A stretch of DNA of 64,000 nt from Acidimicrobiia bacterium (GTDB lineage: Bacteria; Actinomycetota; Acidimicrobiia; Acidimicrobiales; Poriferisodalaceae). Where the stretch lies: assembly GCA_012960315.1 (NCBI GenBank), contig DUBN01000076.1, positions 1 through 64,000 on the forward strand. The letters run 5' to 3'. The notes beneath the pieces are model-generated. The model did no database searches. It saw nothing but the letters and a program-made list of their open reading frames with translations, and was not told where the DNA came from. This document shows, one piece after another, positions 8,359 through 16,376 of the stretch (its first letter is position 1; each line of letters starts with the position of its first letter). A program made the position numbers and the translations under genes.

Positions 8359-8922
8359 ATGCTTACTCCTCTCCACTTCACAGGTGACGACGCTGCCGAC
8401 GCGCTGCTTAATAACGACCCATTGGCTTTGCTCATTGGAATGATTCTCGATCAGCAATTTCCGATTGAGCGAGCATTTCTCGCCCCCTTTCGCCTGCAAC
8501 AGCGACTTGGTCAGTCTTTGGAGGCAAGCGATTTGGCGTGTATGGCCTCGGACACGCTGATCGAAATTTTTAGCGAAAACCCTGCTCTGCATCGCTTTCC
8601 CAAATCGATGGCGGAACGAACCCAACAATTGTGCAGATATGTAGCTGATCATTACGACGGCGATGCGTCGGCTATTTGGAGTGACCTCCCTGACGCTAAG
8701 TGTCTTCGACACCGGCTTTTGGAACTTCCCGGTTTTGGCGATAAAAAGGTCAAAATTTTCGTAGCACTTCTCGCGAAACGATTTGGGATTACACCAAAAG
8801 ATTGGGAGAGAATCAGCGGTCACTATGCGACTGCTGGCTTTCACTCCGTGGCTGACCTCGATTCCCCTGAAGCGTTATCTCGGCTACGGGCAATAAGAAA
8901 GGCAGCAAAGAGCACCTCATGA
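8359..8922 (+). CDS. HhH-GPD family base-excision repair protein
   Basis: A 187-residue protein of the small actinobacterial HhH-GPD group. It opens DPLALLIGMILDQQFPIE, like the first helices of endonuclease III-type glycosylases, and carries the helix-hairpin-helix LPGFGDKKVKIFVALLAKRFG near residues 120-140. There is no iron-sulfur Cys cluster, and the usual catalytic Lys/Asp cannot be assigned with confidence, so substrate and activity are open. It starts 13 bases after aceE and its stop overlaps the MaoC gene in ATGA, so it may ride on the aceE transcript. Confidence 0.82.
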   Translation: MLTPLHFTGDDAADALLNNDPLALLIGMILDQQFPIERAFLAPFRLQQRLGQSLEASDLACMASDTLIEIFSENPALHRFPKSMAERTQQLCRYVADHYDGDASAIWSDLPDAKCLRHRLLELPGFGDKKVKIFVALLAKRFGITPKDWERISGHYATAGFHSVADLDSPEALSRLRAIRKAAKSTS

Positions 8923-9389
8923 GTTCAAATATTCCCTGCAAAGACCGTTGGTATGAGGACTTCTTGGTCGGCGAATCGTTCACACTGGGCAGTGTCATCA
9001 TGGATGCAAAGGAGATGTTTGATTTTTCGACTCGATTCGACCCTCAGCGCTTTCATATAGATGCCGCTGCAGCAGCCGACACCATCTATGGCAGCCTCAT
9101 TGCGTCAGGGTGGCACACAGGTTCTTTGATGATGAGGTTGCTCACTGATGGCTTTTTGGGTGACGCGAGCCAGGGATCGGTCGGAAGTTCCGAGCTCAAT
9201 TGGCCTTCGCCGGTTCGCGCTGGCGACACACTCACTCTCAGGGTAGAGATCTTGAGTAAACGGGTGAGCCGTTCCCGACCAGATATAGGTCTTATCGAGA
9301 TCAGCAACGAAATGATTAATCAGGATGGCGATGTCGCTATGCGAACCGTACCGACCATGATCATCGCCAGACGAGATGCAGTTGCTTAG
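8919..9389 (+). CDS. MaoC-like hot-dog dehydratase/hydratase
   Basis: A 156-residue single hot-dog domain protein. It begins RWYEDFLVGESFTLGSVIM and carries FSTRFDPQRFHIDAAAAADTIYGSLIASGWHT, the hydratase 2 motif region in which Asp and His (FDPQRFH) hydrate enoyl-CoA. The later LNWPSPVRAGDTLTLRVEI strand is typical of MaoC domains. Likely substrates are short or medium enoyl-CoA esters; it is too short to be the double hot-dog mesaconyl-CoA hydratase. It overlaps the previous gene by four bases and converges on an alpha/beta hydrolase with a four-base overlap. Confidence 0.85.
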   Translation: MSSNIPCKDRWYEDFLVGESFTLGSVIMDAKEMFDFSTRFDPQRFHIDAAAAADTIYGSLIASGWHTGSLMMRLLTDGFLGDASQGSVGSSELNWPSPVRAGDTLTLRVEILSKRVSRSRPDIGLIEISNEMINQDGDVAMRTVPTMIIARRDAVA

Positions 9390-10150
9390 CTAGCGGTTTC
9401 GGCCCCTTGACGCTCGAGCCATCCCATTAAGACCGCAACGGCGCGAGGGTCGTGGCGGATCCTGTGGTCGGCACCAGCGATGAGCCGCAGCTCAGGCGAA
9501 GGATGCTGCGCTGCGAGCATTCGAGCGTCGTCTTGTGGGACTTGGCGATCGTTTGTTCCGTGCAATATGAGAAGAGGACGAGACCCAAGCTGTGGGACTG
9601 AGTCAATGGCACGATGTTGTCGAAGTTGCTTGGCCCATTGGTTCAACGAAGCCGGCTCGTCGTCATGGTCAACGACTCCTACATCGCGGCAGTGTTGCAT
9701 GAAGCGACGCGGATCCGTCGCCCAATCGTCGAAATCGGCGCGCGGAGCCATCGCCGCGACACCACGAATTTCCGGATCACGTGATGCTGCCATGATCGCT
9801 AGCGACCCGCCGGTGGTCGAACCCACGAGCCATATTCGTTGCGATCCCTCTTGCCGTAACCGTTCTATTGATCGAGCAACATCTTCGAGCCACCCGACCA
9901 TTGAGAATTGGCCAGCCGACTGCCCACATCCGCGCAGACTGACGGCCAGAACCGCCCACCCTTGTTCTTCGGCAACTCGCTCAGCAAACTGCTCATAGGA
10001 ACGACTGGGAACCCCTGGCCGTTGTGTCGAAGGAAACCCGTGGCATAACACCATCGCAGGAGCCTCAGCCATGTCGCGTTCAGGGCGCACAAGAAACGCG
10101 TCGAGCGCAGGCTCCCCTTCGATCGTGGTTTCTGCAATGGTGACTGCCAA
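9386..10150 (-). CDS. Alpha/beta hydrolase with altered nucleophile motif
   Basis: A 254-residue alpha/beta-hydrolase fold protein. The oxyanion-hole strand reads VLCHGFPST, the elbow IWLVGSTTGGSLAI, the acid loop LILHGTNDRQVP and the His loop IAGADHRIRHDP. In the canonical G-x-Ser-x-G elbow the nucleophile is the middle residue; here G-S-T-T-G places Thr there, with a Ser one position earlier. The protein may therefore be non-catalytic, use Thr, or be offset by one residue. It is minus strand, with the small 68-residue gene just upstream. The natural substrate cannot be told from sequence. Confidence 0.82.
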   Translation of the reverse strand: MAVTIAETTIEGEPALDAFLVRPERDMAEAPAMVLCHGFPSTQRPGVPSRSYEQFAERVAEEQGWAVLAVSLRGCGQSAGQFSMVGWLEDVARSIERLRQEGSQRIWLVGSTTGGSLAIMAASRDPEIRGVAAMAPRADFDDWATDPRRFMQHCRDVGVVDHDDEPASLNQWAKQLRQHRAIDSVPQLGSRPLLILHGTNDRQVPQDDARMLAAQHPSPELRLIAGADHRIRHDPRAVAVLMGWLERQGAETAS

Positions 10151-10167
10151 GGCTATGACCGCGGCAC

Positions 10168-10374
10168 TCAGGAGCAGCAGGCCGCTGGTTTGTATCCCCG
10201 ATTTCGTGCCTCACGAAGCTCGTCGGGGCCGAAGGTGGCATAGGACCGAGAAGTGCAGATTCCGCCAATAACGTCTTCGTGAGCGCACGAATCAAGGTCA
10301 TGGACTCGTTGGATTCGCTTATCACCCACGAAACGATGGCCTTCTAGTTCTTTGGGTGGTTCCATAGCAACCAT
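10168..10374 (-). CDS. Small conserved-looking protein, 68 aa
   Basis: Starts ATG at 10374, six bases past the stop of the upstream membrane-protein gene, and ends 17 bases before the hydrolase start, so it fits an operon gap exactly. The product is hydrophilic: MVAMEPPKELEGHRFVGDKR, then VHDLDSCAHEDVI, ATFGPDELREARNRGYKPAACCS at the C-terminus with a terminal Cys pair. No domain is recognised. A second in-frame ATG three codons in is an alternative start. The spacing and biased composition favour a real gene. Confidence 0.6.
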   Translation of the reverse strand: MVAMEPPKELEGHRFVGDKRIQRVHDLDSCAHEDVIGGICTSRSYATFGPDELREARNRGYKPAACCS

Positions 10375-10380
10375 CTTGCC

Positions 10381-10791
10381 TCACTCTGGGCTTGACGCCG
10401 CGCCCAGGGCTCCAATGGCGTTGAGATATCGAAAATGGGCCCTGACAACTGCGTCAATAGTTGGTCGGGTGATCTCTATCCCTTGCGAAAGGGCTTCCCG
10501 ATAAACATGTTGAATTGCTGTTGATTCTTCCGCTATTTCGTCGACGTCGCCAGGGTCGGCCTTGAATTGCAATTGGTTGAGGTGAACTCGAAGGAGTTCC
10601 CTCAAAGTTTCGCCGTCGATCTTGGCAGCAGCATCAAATGGCAATTCGGCTTCGACGAAGACTGCTGCTTCTTCTAATCGCCATACAGGCTGACGTGGTT
10701 GAAGGCTGAGTCGGCGCGATTCTCGACCGATCATGCCCGCTGCGACAACGAAACCGATCACCAACGAAAAAGCAACGACAAGGGCAAGCAT
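10381..10791 (-). CDS. Membrane-anchored hypothetical protein, 136 aa
   Basis: The first 20 residues are a hydrophobic segment (LALVVAFSLVIGFVVAAGMI) that would anchor the N-terminus in the membrane. The rest is a soluble, helical, Glu/Ala-rich domain (AAVFVEAELPFDAAAKIDGETLRELLRVHLNQLQF) ending in FRYLNAIGALGAA. I do not recognise the family. It lies between the acyl-CoA dehydrogenase (37 bases upstream, same strand) and the 68-residue gene, and the short gaps suggest one transcript down to the alpha/beta hydrolase. Confidence 0.7.
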   Translation of the reverse strand: MLALVVAFSLVIGFVVAAGMIGRESRRLSLQPRQPVWRLEEAAVFVEAELPFDAAAKIDGETLRELLRVHLNQLQFKADPGDVDEIAEESTAIQHVYREALSQGIEITRPTIDAVVRAHFRYLNAIGALGAASSPE

Positions 10792-10828
10792 TTGGTTTGG
10801 AGAGTGCCTTCAGATTCGAAGGCGAAAT

Positions 10829-11941
10829 CTAGAGTCCGATTCTCTGAGCAAGCAATTCGCGATGGTAAGCAGGGTCGCCAAACATCAATTCAGAACTCTT
10901 TGCGCGTTTGAAATAAAGGTGGGCCGGATGTTCCCATGTGAAACCGATTCCGCCGTGAATTTGAATGTTTTCGGCCGCGCAATGGAAGTAAGCCTCAGAG
11001 CAATAGGCCTTAGCTAGCGAAGCCACCGAAGGCAGTTCTTCGTTCATTTCTGAGGCGCACCATGCTCCGTAATAGGCGGCCGATTTGGCTGATTCAACTT
11101 CAAGCAACATGTCAGCACATTTATGCTTTATCGCCTGGAAGGAGCCGATGGGTCGACCGAACTGGACTCGATCTTTGGCGTATTGGACCGCCATATCCAT
11201 GACGAACTGGGCTCCACCTACCTGTTCGTTTGCGAGGGCCACAGCTGCCAGATCCAGGATTTGAGATATGTACGCAAAATCGTTGGTGTCACACAGGTGG
11301 CTGGCGGGGCTTCCGTCGAAGGTAATTCGTGCTTGTTTTCGGGTTTGGTCCATTGTCGAAAGGTTTTCGCGGCTGAGACCCGTCGCATCTCCTTCAAGGG
11401 TGTACAGGTGAATTCCGTTGTCGGCTCGAGCGGCGACTACAAAGAGGTTTGCGATTCCTCCGTCTGTCACGAACATCTTTTCGCCAGTGATTGTTGCTTC
11501 GTCGCCAGTACCAGTTGCTTCAACGGTGATGCCTTCGGCATCCCATCGGCCGTTCGCTTCGGCTAGTGCCAAGGTTGCGATGGTGCTCCCGTCGGCGATG
11601 CCTGGTAACAACGCTGTCTTCGCGTCTTCGTTGCCGGAGTGCATGATGGCATTTCCTGCAAGCACGACGGTGCTGAAGAAGGGCGCACAGAGGAGACTTC
11701 GGCCCATCTCCTCCAGGGCGATGCCTAGTTCGACGTAGCCAAAGCCTTGGCCGCCGTACTCTTCTGGGATAATCATGCTTTGAAGTCCGAGTTGCTCAGC
11801 CATCTGGCTCCAAACAGCGGGATCGTATCCATCGTCTGTGTCCATTAATTCGCGGACGGTCGCTTCGGCAGATTTATCTTCCATAAACGAGCGAATGAAG
11901 CTGCGGAGTTCTTCTTGTTCCTCGGTGAAGGCAAAGTTCAC
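10829..11941 (-). CDS. Acyl-CoA dehydrogenase
   Basis: A 370-residue FAD enzyme oxidising an acyl-CoA to its enoyl-CoA. Family landmarks: IIPEEYGGQGFGYVELGIA, the flavin-loop LALAEANGRWD, YAKDRVQFGRPIGSFQAIKH, and AENIQIHGGIGFTWEHPAHLYFKRA near the end. The usual catalytic Glu of short/medium-chain enzymes is not obvious, so it may belong to the alternative subgroup often found in steroid or branched-chain degradation. The frame runs on to 12088, but GTG at 11941 opens with the family start NFAFTEEQEELR; the extra 49 residues would be unlike this family. The gene is divergent from the toxin-antitoxin pair. Confidence 0.9.
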   Translation of the reverse strand: MNFAFTEEQEELRSFIRSFMEDKSAEATVRELMDTDDGYDPAVWSQMAEQLGLQSMIIPEEYGGQGFGYVELGIALEEMGRSLLCAPFFSTVVLAGNAIMHSGNEDAKTALLPGIADGSTIATLALAEANGRWDAEGITVEATGTGDEATITGEKMFVTDGGIANLFVVAARADNGIHLYTLEGDATGLSRENLSTMDQTRKQARITFDGSPASHLCDTNDFAYISQILDLAAVALANEQVGGAQFVMDMAVQYAKDRVQFGRPIGSFQAIKHKCADMLLEVESAKSAAYYGAWCASEMNEELPSVASLAKAYCSEAYFHCAAENIQIHGGIGFTWEHPAHLYFKRAKSSELMFGDPAYHRELLAQRIGL

Positions 11942-12013
11942 GGTGGCTACCTCTTCGTAGAGTGGTGGGGAATACAACGTTTTAGCCCGTGTAAGCCCAG
12001 CGCGCCAATTTGA

Positions 12014-12033
12014 GTGTGTACACTTATGTACAC
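12014..12033. promoter_or_regulatory. Palindrome with two TGTACA cores, putative antitoxin operator
   Basis: A perfect inverted repeat with eight-base arms (TGTGTACA / TGTACACA) and a four-base spacer, containing TGTACA at 12016-12021 and 12026-12031, ten bases centre to centre. It lies 33 bases before the antitoxin ATG. E. coli YefM, of the same antitoxin family, is known to bind repeats with TGTACA cores, so self-repression by the downstream antitoxin is the natural reading. It may also affect the divergent acyl-CoA dehydrogenase. Confidence 0.68.
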
Positions 12034-12066
12034 ATTCTTTTTTGAGTGACCGGAGCAGCGCGTCAA

Positions 12067-12363
12067 ATGAGTTCAGCAGCAGCAGCAAGTCACGTAGGTA
12101 CGAGAGAGTTGCGGGCGAACCTTGCGAGTCATCTGCGCACCGCTGCCGCTGGGCATACCATTTTCATAACCGTGGACGGGCAGGTAGTGGCTCAACTAGG
12201 CCCCGTCGGTTCGGGTAGTCAGCCTGACTCAATCGAGGCCCTTATTGCGACAGGTCTGGTAGTCGCACCGCGGAGACCCGACCGGAAAATCGAGGAAATG
12301 GCCTTTGAGCTACCGGCGGGGCTTTCCAGCGATCGGGCGTTGCGCGAAATTAGGGGGCGTTGA
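12067..12363 (+). CDS. Phd/YefM-type antitoxin
   Basis: A 98-residue antitoxin. The N-terminal DNA-binding half reads HVGTRELRANLASHLRTAAAGHTIFITVDGQVVAQLGPVG, the typical Phd fold with the 'TRELRANL' helix and the 'G-x-V-VAQL' strand. The C-terminal part (RRPDRKIEEMAFELPAGLSSDRALREI) should wrap and neutralise the PIN toxin. An upstream in-frame GTG at 12046 exists, but the ATG has a GGAG 11 bases before it and gives the normal length. The TGA stop overlaps the toxin ATG, so the pair is translationally coupled. Confidence 0.85.
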   Translation: MSSAAAASHVGTRELRANLASHLRTAAAGHTIFITVDGQVVAQLGPVGSGSQPDSIEALIATGLVVAPRRPDRKIEEMAFELPAGLSSDRALREIRGR

Positions 12364-12782
12364 TGACGGTCGCTCTCGACACTTCGGCTCTTTTGAAACG
12401 CTATCTCTCTGAACCAGGCCAGCGTCTCGTGAATCAGCACCTCAAACAGGACCTCGTATGGTGCGCCTCTGCTTTAGCTCGCACTGAAGTTCAACTCAGT
12501 TTACATCGGGTGGCTTCTGGGCCCGTTGAGCAGCGAGCGTTGTGGTCCACGTTTCGGGAGGATTGGGACCGTATTGCGGTTATCCCGTTAGACGAGCGGT
12601 GTTTGGCGCGGTCGGTTGAGATAGGAGCCAACTTTCAGTTGCAGACTGTGGATGCGCTGCATCTGGCTGCCGCGGATAGGCTCCCCCGGCCCCTGACGTA
12701 CCTGACGTTTGATAGTCATCAAATTCCAGCGGCGTTGGGTTTGGGGTTTGACGTTGTGTCAACAGAAAGCGTCGATTTCTAA
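12363..12782 (+). CDS. PIN-domain ribonuclease toxin (VapC-like)
   Basis: A 139-residue PIN nuclease that would cleave RNA when freed from its antitoxin. The acidic active-site residues are in place: Asp6 in ALDTSALLKRY, Glu in ARTEVQLSL, Asp in QTVDALHLAAA and Asp in LTFDSHQ. Length is normal. The ATG overlaps the antitoxin stop (TGATG). PIN toxins are paired with VapB-, Phd- or Rel-type antitoxins; here the partner is Phd-like. No gene follows on this strand for over 300 bases. Confidence 0.87.
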   Translation: MTVALDTSALLKRYLSEPGQRLVNQHLKQDLVWCASALARTEVQLSLHRVASGPVEQRALWSTFREDWDRIAVIPLDERCLARSVEIGANFQLQTVDALHLAAADRLPRPLTYLTFDSHQIPAALGLGFDVVSTESVDF

Positions 12783-13121
12783 CACCAATTTACCCTCGTG
12801 AATCAATCATGACCGATGTGAGATTGCTGGTAACGCTCAACTCCGATGTCGCCGATCATCAAAATTTGTGTCCGCATCCAATCACGATGGTTTTGTTCAT
12901 CCACCGGTCGGGTTAGCCCTGGCAAAGAATTTTGCCCTCCAAGCACTTACTTCGTCTCCCCCAGGCAAACGCCTCCAAGGACGCAGGGCGGACTCGCCCA
13001 CAACAGGTCACTAGCCTGACGTCGACCGACATTGCTTCCCCGTTGGTTGAGCCGCTAAGACGGCAAATTGCTAAGCACATGTTCCCTCTCCACGAACCCT
13101 TCAAAAGGATCAACGCACATC
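12783..13121. other. 339-base gap between PIN toxin and HugZ-like gene
   Basis: No gene on the plus strand. The minus strand holds one 47-codon frame (12803-12946, listed separately). Bases 12947-13121 show no recognisable RNA gene, repeat or terminator; they presumably hold the promoter of the HugZ-like gene, but I cannot point to clear -35/-10 boxes. Confidence 0.5.
12803..12946 (-). CDS. Possible small protein, 47 aa
   Basis: Starts GTG at 12946, with GGAG nine bases upstream and a stop codon directly before the start, and ends TGA at 12803. The peptide contains SLPGLTRPVDEQNHRDWMRT followed by QILMIGDIGVERYQQSHIGHD, a composition more like a folded protein than a chance frame. Unknown family. 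It could also be the remnant of a larger gene. Opposite in direction to both neighbours. Confidence 0.35.
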   Translation of the reverse strand: MLGGQNSLPGLTRPVDEQNHRDWMRTQILMIGDIGVERYQQSHIGHD

Positions 13122-13916
13122 ATGAACGAGAACGCCGAGACTGAGCACGGTGGCGGACAGGCGTCAGGGCCTTTGGGTCAAACAGATTCATTCCCCACCG
13201 ATGCAGAGCTGTCTCGAAGCCTGATGGAGTCAACTAGCAAGGGAGTGTTGTCGACACTCACCCCAGACAGCTATCCCTACGGAAGCCTTGTCTCCCATGT
13301 AACAAGCGAGGACGGCGACCCAATCATCCTCATATCGGACCTAGCAGAACACACTCAAAACGCTCGATTAGAAAATCGAGCAAGTTTTCTCGTCGATACC
13401 GCCAGTTCGATTGAAGGGGACCCGCTATCAGGCGCTCGACTCACATTGGTCGGCAAAATGGAACTCGTAGACGACCCCGGCGCCCTGAGTGACCTGTACC
13501 TATCGAAACATCCCTATGCGGCGGGTTACGCCGATTTTAAAGATTTCAACTACTGGAAACTTGTTGTGGAACGTTGCCGGTTTGTTGGAGGATTCGGGCA
13601 CATGAGCTGGATGGACGGCACCACGTACTCTCAGGCAGATGCTGATCCGTTCTCACCTAACGCCGAGCACGCTATTGAGCACATGAATGATGATCACGCG
13701 GACGCGAATCTGATATTCGTTCAAGAACTCGGTGGCATCCCTGATGCGTCAGAGGCGCGGATGGTTGCGGTGGACCGCTATGGAATGACATTTCAGGTAC
13801 CAACTGAGGAAGGCGATCGGTTCAGCAGGGTGGCGTTTCCTGAGATTGCTACGCACGCGTCTCAACTTGAACCTTTTGTTATTGGTCTGCTGCGCTCATT
13901 GCGTCAGGATGCCTAA
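13122..13916 (+). CDS. HugZ-like protein: split-barrel plus DUF2470
   Basis: A 264-residue protein. Residues about 25-170 form a pyridoxamine-phosphate-oxidase-like split barrel (GVLSTLTPDSYPYGSLVSHV, LISDLAEHTQNARLENRASF, LTLVGKME), and 180-260 a DUF2470 domain (AIEHMNDDHADANLIFVQEL, AVDRYGMTFQVP). This arrangement is seen in HugZ heme oxygenases and related heme- or flavin-binding proteins; activity cannot be proved here. ATG 13122 has AAGGA upstream; the longer frame from 13068 lacks such a site and adds a non-conserved stretch. Confidence 0.83.
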   Translation: MNENAETEHGGGQASGPLGQTDSFPTDAELSRSLMESTSKGVLSTLTPDSYPYGSLVSHVTSEDGDPIILISDLAEHTQNARLENRASFLVDTASSIEGDPLSGARLTLVGKMELVDDPGALSDLYLSKHPYAAGYADFKDFNYWKLVVERCRFVGGFGHMSWMDGTTYSQADADPFSPNAEHAIEHMNDDHADANLIFVQELGGIPDASEARMVAVDRYGMTFQVPTEEGDRFSRVAFPEIATHASQLEPFVIGLLRSLRQDA

Positions 13917-13938
13917 GGAGTAGCCGTAGACTTCCGCT

Positions 13939-14547
13939 ATGACTCTCCATTGGGAAGGGACCGGCATCGAAGTGCACAAGGTTGTCGTGGGCCCCTACGA
14001 AAACAATGTGTTCACCATTCGATGCACGGAATCAGGTGAAGCACTCCTCATTGATGCTGCCAACGAACATGAGCAATTACTTGAGCTATGCCGAGGTCTC
14101 GGAGTGCGAACCGTCGTCGAAACTCACGGCCATTGGGACCACATCCAAGCCATTCCCGCGATACGAGATGCCGGATACGAAGTAGGGGTCGCAGCCGAGG
14201 ACGCAACGATGCTCCCTAGCTACGACTTCATTCTCGAAGACGATTCCGTCATTGAGATCGGGCGTCTTCGAATTCGAACAATCCACAACCCTGGCCACAC
14301 TCCAGGTTCAATGAGCTTCCATGTGGAAGACACGCCGCTCCTATTCAGTGGGGACACTTTGTTCCCTGGAGGACCTGGCGCGACGGACTTTGAAGGTGGC
14401 GATTTCAGCACGATCATTCAAAGCATCGAAGATCGCATGTTTTCGCGTTTTGCTGCCGACACCATTGTCTTGCCCGGTCACGGAGATGACACCACCATCG
14501 GTAGTGAATCTCCCCAGCTTCAAACATGGGTAGATCGCGGCTGGTAA
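13939..14547 (+). CDS. MBL-fold hydrolase, glyoxalase II-like
   Basis: A 202-residue metallo-beta-lactamase-fold enzyme. Metal ligands are visible in THGHWDHI (HxHxDH-type, with the first positions His-Gly-His-Trp-Asp-His), NPGHTPGS (His), SGDTLF (Asp) and LPGHGD (His). The short form resembles YcbL/GloB-like thioester hydrolases that act on hydroxyacyl-glutathione or related thiol esters; in actinobacteria the thiol would not be glutathione, so the substrate is open. It follows the HugZ-like gene by 22 bases, likely the same transcript. Confidence 0.87.
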   Translation: MTLHWEGTGIEVHKVVVGPYENNVFTIRCTESGEALLIDAANEHEQLLELCRGLGVRTVVETHGHWDHIQAIPAIRDAGYEVGVAAEDATMLPSYDFILEDDSVIEIGRLRIRTIHNPGHTPGSMSFHVEDTPLLFSGDTLFPGGPGATDFEGGDFSTIIQSIEDRMFSRFAADTIVLPGHGDDTTIGSESPQLQTWVDRGW

Positions 14548-14550
14548 CTG

Positions 14551-15342
14551 CTAACCGGTCGATACTCGCCGTGCAAGTGACCGAAAAGCCATTGTGAAGG
14601 TTACGACTGCCAGACCCAATATTGCTGCGACAGCTTTGGCAAGAGCCCCCAGATCCCACCCCTCCGATAACACCGATCGCATGCCCTCCAAAAGGTAGGT
14701 AACAGGGTTCCAAGCGGCCACAGTTTTGAGCCATCCGCTCATCAAATCTCGTGGCAACATGCTCGGAGTGAGGAAGGCGAAGGGGAAAAAAATAAGGAAT
14801 GCCGAGTTGACCGCAGCCGGATTGCCGGTACGCAGAGCGACCGTATAGGGAAATCCGGTGAACGCAAGACTCCACGCCATGGCGAGCATTACGAAGACAG
14901 CAAGCCCTGCTACACCGGTGCCAAAGCTGACACCCACAGCAAATCCCAACAGCAACACAACAACCGCTAGAGCCAAAGCCAGCACGATGTCCGCGATCAT
15001 CAGTCCCAAAAGCAGCGACACTCGACGGATCGGGGTGACCAACATGCGATCGAGATATCCAGTTTGGATATCAGTCACGAGCATGTTGGCGCGAGATATT
15101 CCGGTAACGGCAAACACAATGCCGACAGGCAACTGAAAAGCTCGGTAGTCGATCCCCGCCTGACGTTCCACAAACGTTTCCAGCGCACCGATATTGACGA
15201 CAAAAAAGAAAATAGGAATAGCTAAGGCCGGGCCGATGAACTCCGGTTCCCTCAACAAGCTGCGTATCGCTCGGCGCGCCACGGTCCCGACGTCAGAAAA
15301 AAACCCGCTTCGTCGTGCTATCGGTTGTTGAGTCACCATCAT
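14551..15342 (-). CDS. ABC-2 type transporter permease
   Basis: A 263-residue membrane protein with about six hydrophobic spans (for example GPALAIPIFFFVVNIGAL, VLALALAVVVLLLGFAVGV, FLIFFPFAFLTPSMLPRDLM). The last motif, with PxxxLP, and the following WNPVTYLLEGMR match the ABC-2/DrrB family that exports drugs or lipids. Its ATG overlaps the stop of the ATPase gene by four bases. It ends three bases from the MBL gene, convergent. Confidence 0.9.
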   Translation of the reverse strand: MMVTQQPIARRSGFFSDVGTVARRAIRSLLREPEFIGPALAIPIFFFVVNIGALETFVERQAGIDYRAFQLPVGIVFAVTGISRANMLVTDIQTGYLDRMLVTPIRRVSLLLGLMIADIVLALALAVVVLLLGFAVGVSFGTGVAGLAVFVMLAMAWSLAFTGFPYTVALRTGNPAAVNSAFLIFFPFAFLTPSMLPRDLMSGWLKTVAAWNPVTYLLEGMRSVLSEGWDLGALAKAVAAILGLAVVTFTMAFRSLARRVSTG

Positions 15343-16292
15343 TGACTGGTCTCACTTGAGAGTCTGTGACCCGTTGCGCGAAGGAACACGTCGTCGAGAG
15401 AGGGCGTACGTACGGTGAGCGATTCCGTAGCTACACCGCTTTCACTAAAGGCAACCGCAACTTGCGCAACTAGTGATGCCCCATTCGCAGTGGAGATCGT
15501 CAATCCTCGACTTCCTATCGTTACTTCATCAACCCTCGGTAGTGCCCTGGCTATACCGGCGGCACGTTCAAGTTCGTCTTGAAGCTCCACCACAATCACG
15601 TCAGCACCAACGGTCCGTTTTAAGTCAGCCGGAGTTCCTTCTTCAACAATGCGTCCTTGGTCAATGATGCCGACCCGATGCGCTAGCGCGTCCGCCTCCT
15701 CCAAATATTGAGTCGTTAAGAACACAGTCACCCCATGAAACTCGTTTAATCGTCGTACTTCTTCCCAAACTCGAACTCGGCTTACCGGATCTAGACCAGT
15801 CGTCGGTTCATCGAGGAACAGCACCTCAGGATCGTGGATCAAGCTTGCTGCTACGTCCAAACGTCTTTTCATTCCGCCGCTATACGTCCGAACCCAATCG
15901 TCGATCGCGTCGCCAATATCAGCCAGTTCAACTGCACGAGCAACCCGCTCGCGTCGAGTAGATGCTTCCAGACCATAAAGACGCGCTTGTAGCTCGAGGA
16001 TCTCGCGCCCGCTCTGTTTGTCATCTAGAGCAGCTTCTTGAAGGGCTAACCCAATACGAATACGCACCTCGCTGGGCTGCGTCACCACATCGTGGCCCGC
16101 TACACGCGCCGAACCAGCAGTCGGTGCGAGCAGGGTGCACAACACGCGCACGGTCGTCGACTTCCCAGCACCATTGGGTCCTAGGAACCCGTAGATCTCC
16201 CCTCGAGGGATCGCTAAATCAACCCCATCAATCGCGCGATTCGCGCCAAACTCGCGTATCAATCCGCACGCTTCAATGGCTAAATCCGTCAT
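15339..16292 (-). CDS. ABC exporter ATP-binding protein, DrrA-like
   Basis: A 317-residue ATPase. Walker A GPNGAGKST, signature YSGGMKRRLDVA, Walker B VLFLDEPTTGLD and the switch region LTTQYLEEADAL are all intact. After the nucleotide-binding domain comes an extra C-terminal domain of about 90 residues, as in daunorubicin-resistance DrrA proteins. With the overlapping permease it forms a complete two-gene exporter; the cargo is unknown. Divergent from the glutamine synthetase-like gene. Confidence 0.92.
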   Translation of the reverse strand: MTDLAIEACGLIREFGANRAIDGVDLAIPRGEIYGFLGPNGAGKSTTVRVLCTLLAPTAGSARVAGHDVVTQPSEVRIRIGLALQEAALDDKQSGREILELQARLYGLEASTRRERVARAVELADIGDAIDDWVRTYSGGMKRRLDVAASLIHDPEVLFLDEPTTGLDPVSRVRVWEEVRRLNEFHGVTVFLTTQYLEEADALAHRVGIIDQGRIVEEGTPADLKRTVGADVIVVELQDELERAAGIARALPRVDEVTIGSRGLTISTANGASLVAQVAVAFSESGVATESLTVRTPSLDDVFLRATGHRLSSETSQ

Positions 16293-16376
16293 CGCGCCAG
16301 CACACTAGCTGGACGTTTGCAATAGAGCATGATGCGCACGAAAACTAGCCTGCCTCCCCCCAACTACGGTTGCGTT

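Noticed and set aside
11942-12088. N-terminal extension of the acyl-CoA dehydrogenase
   Set aside because: It covers the toxin-antitoxin operator and part of the antitoxin, and is unlike the family's N-terminus.
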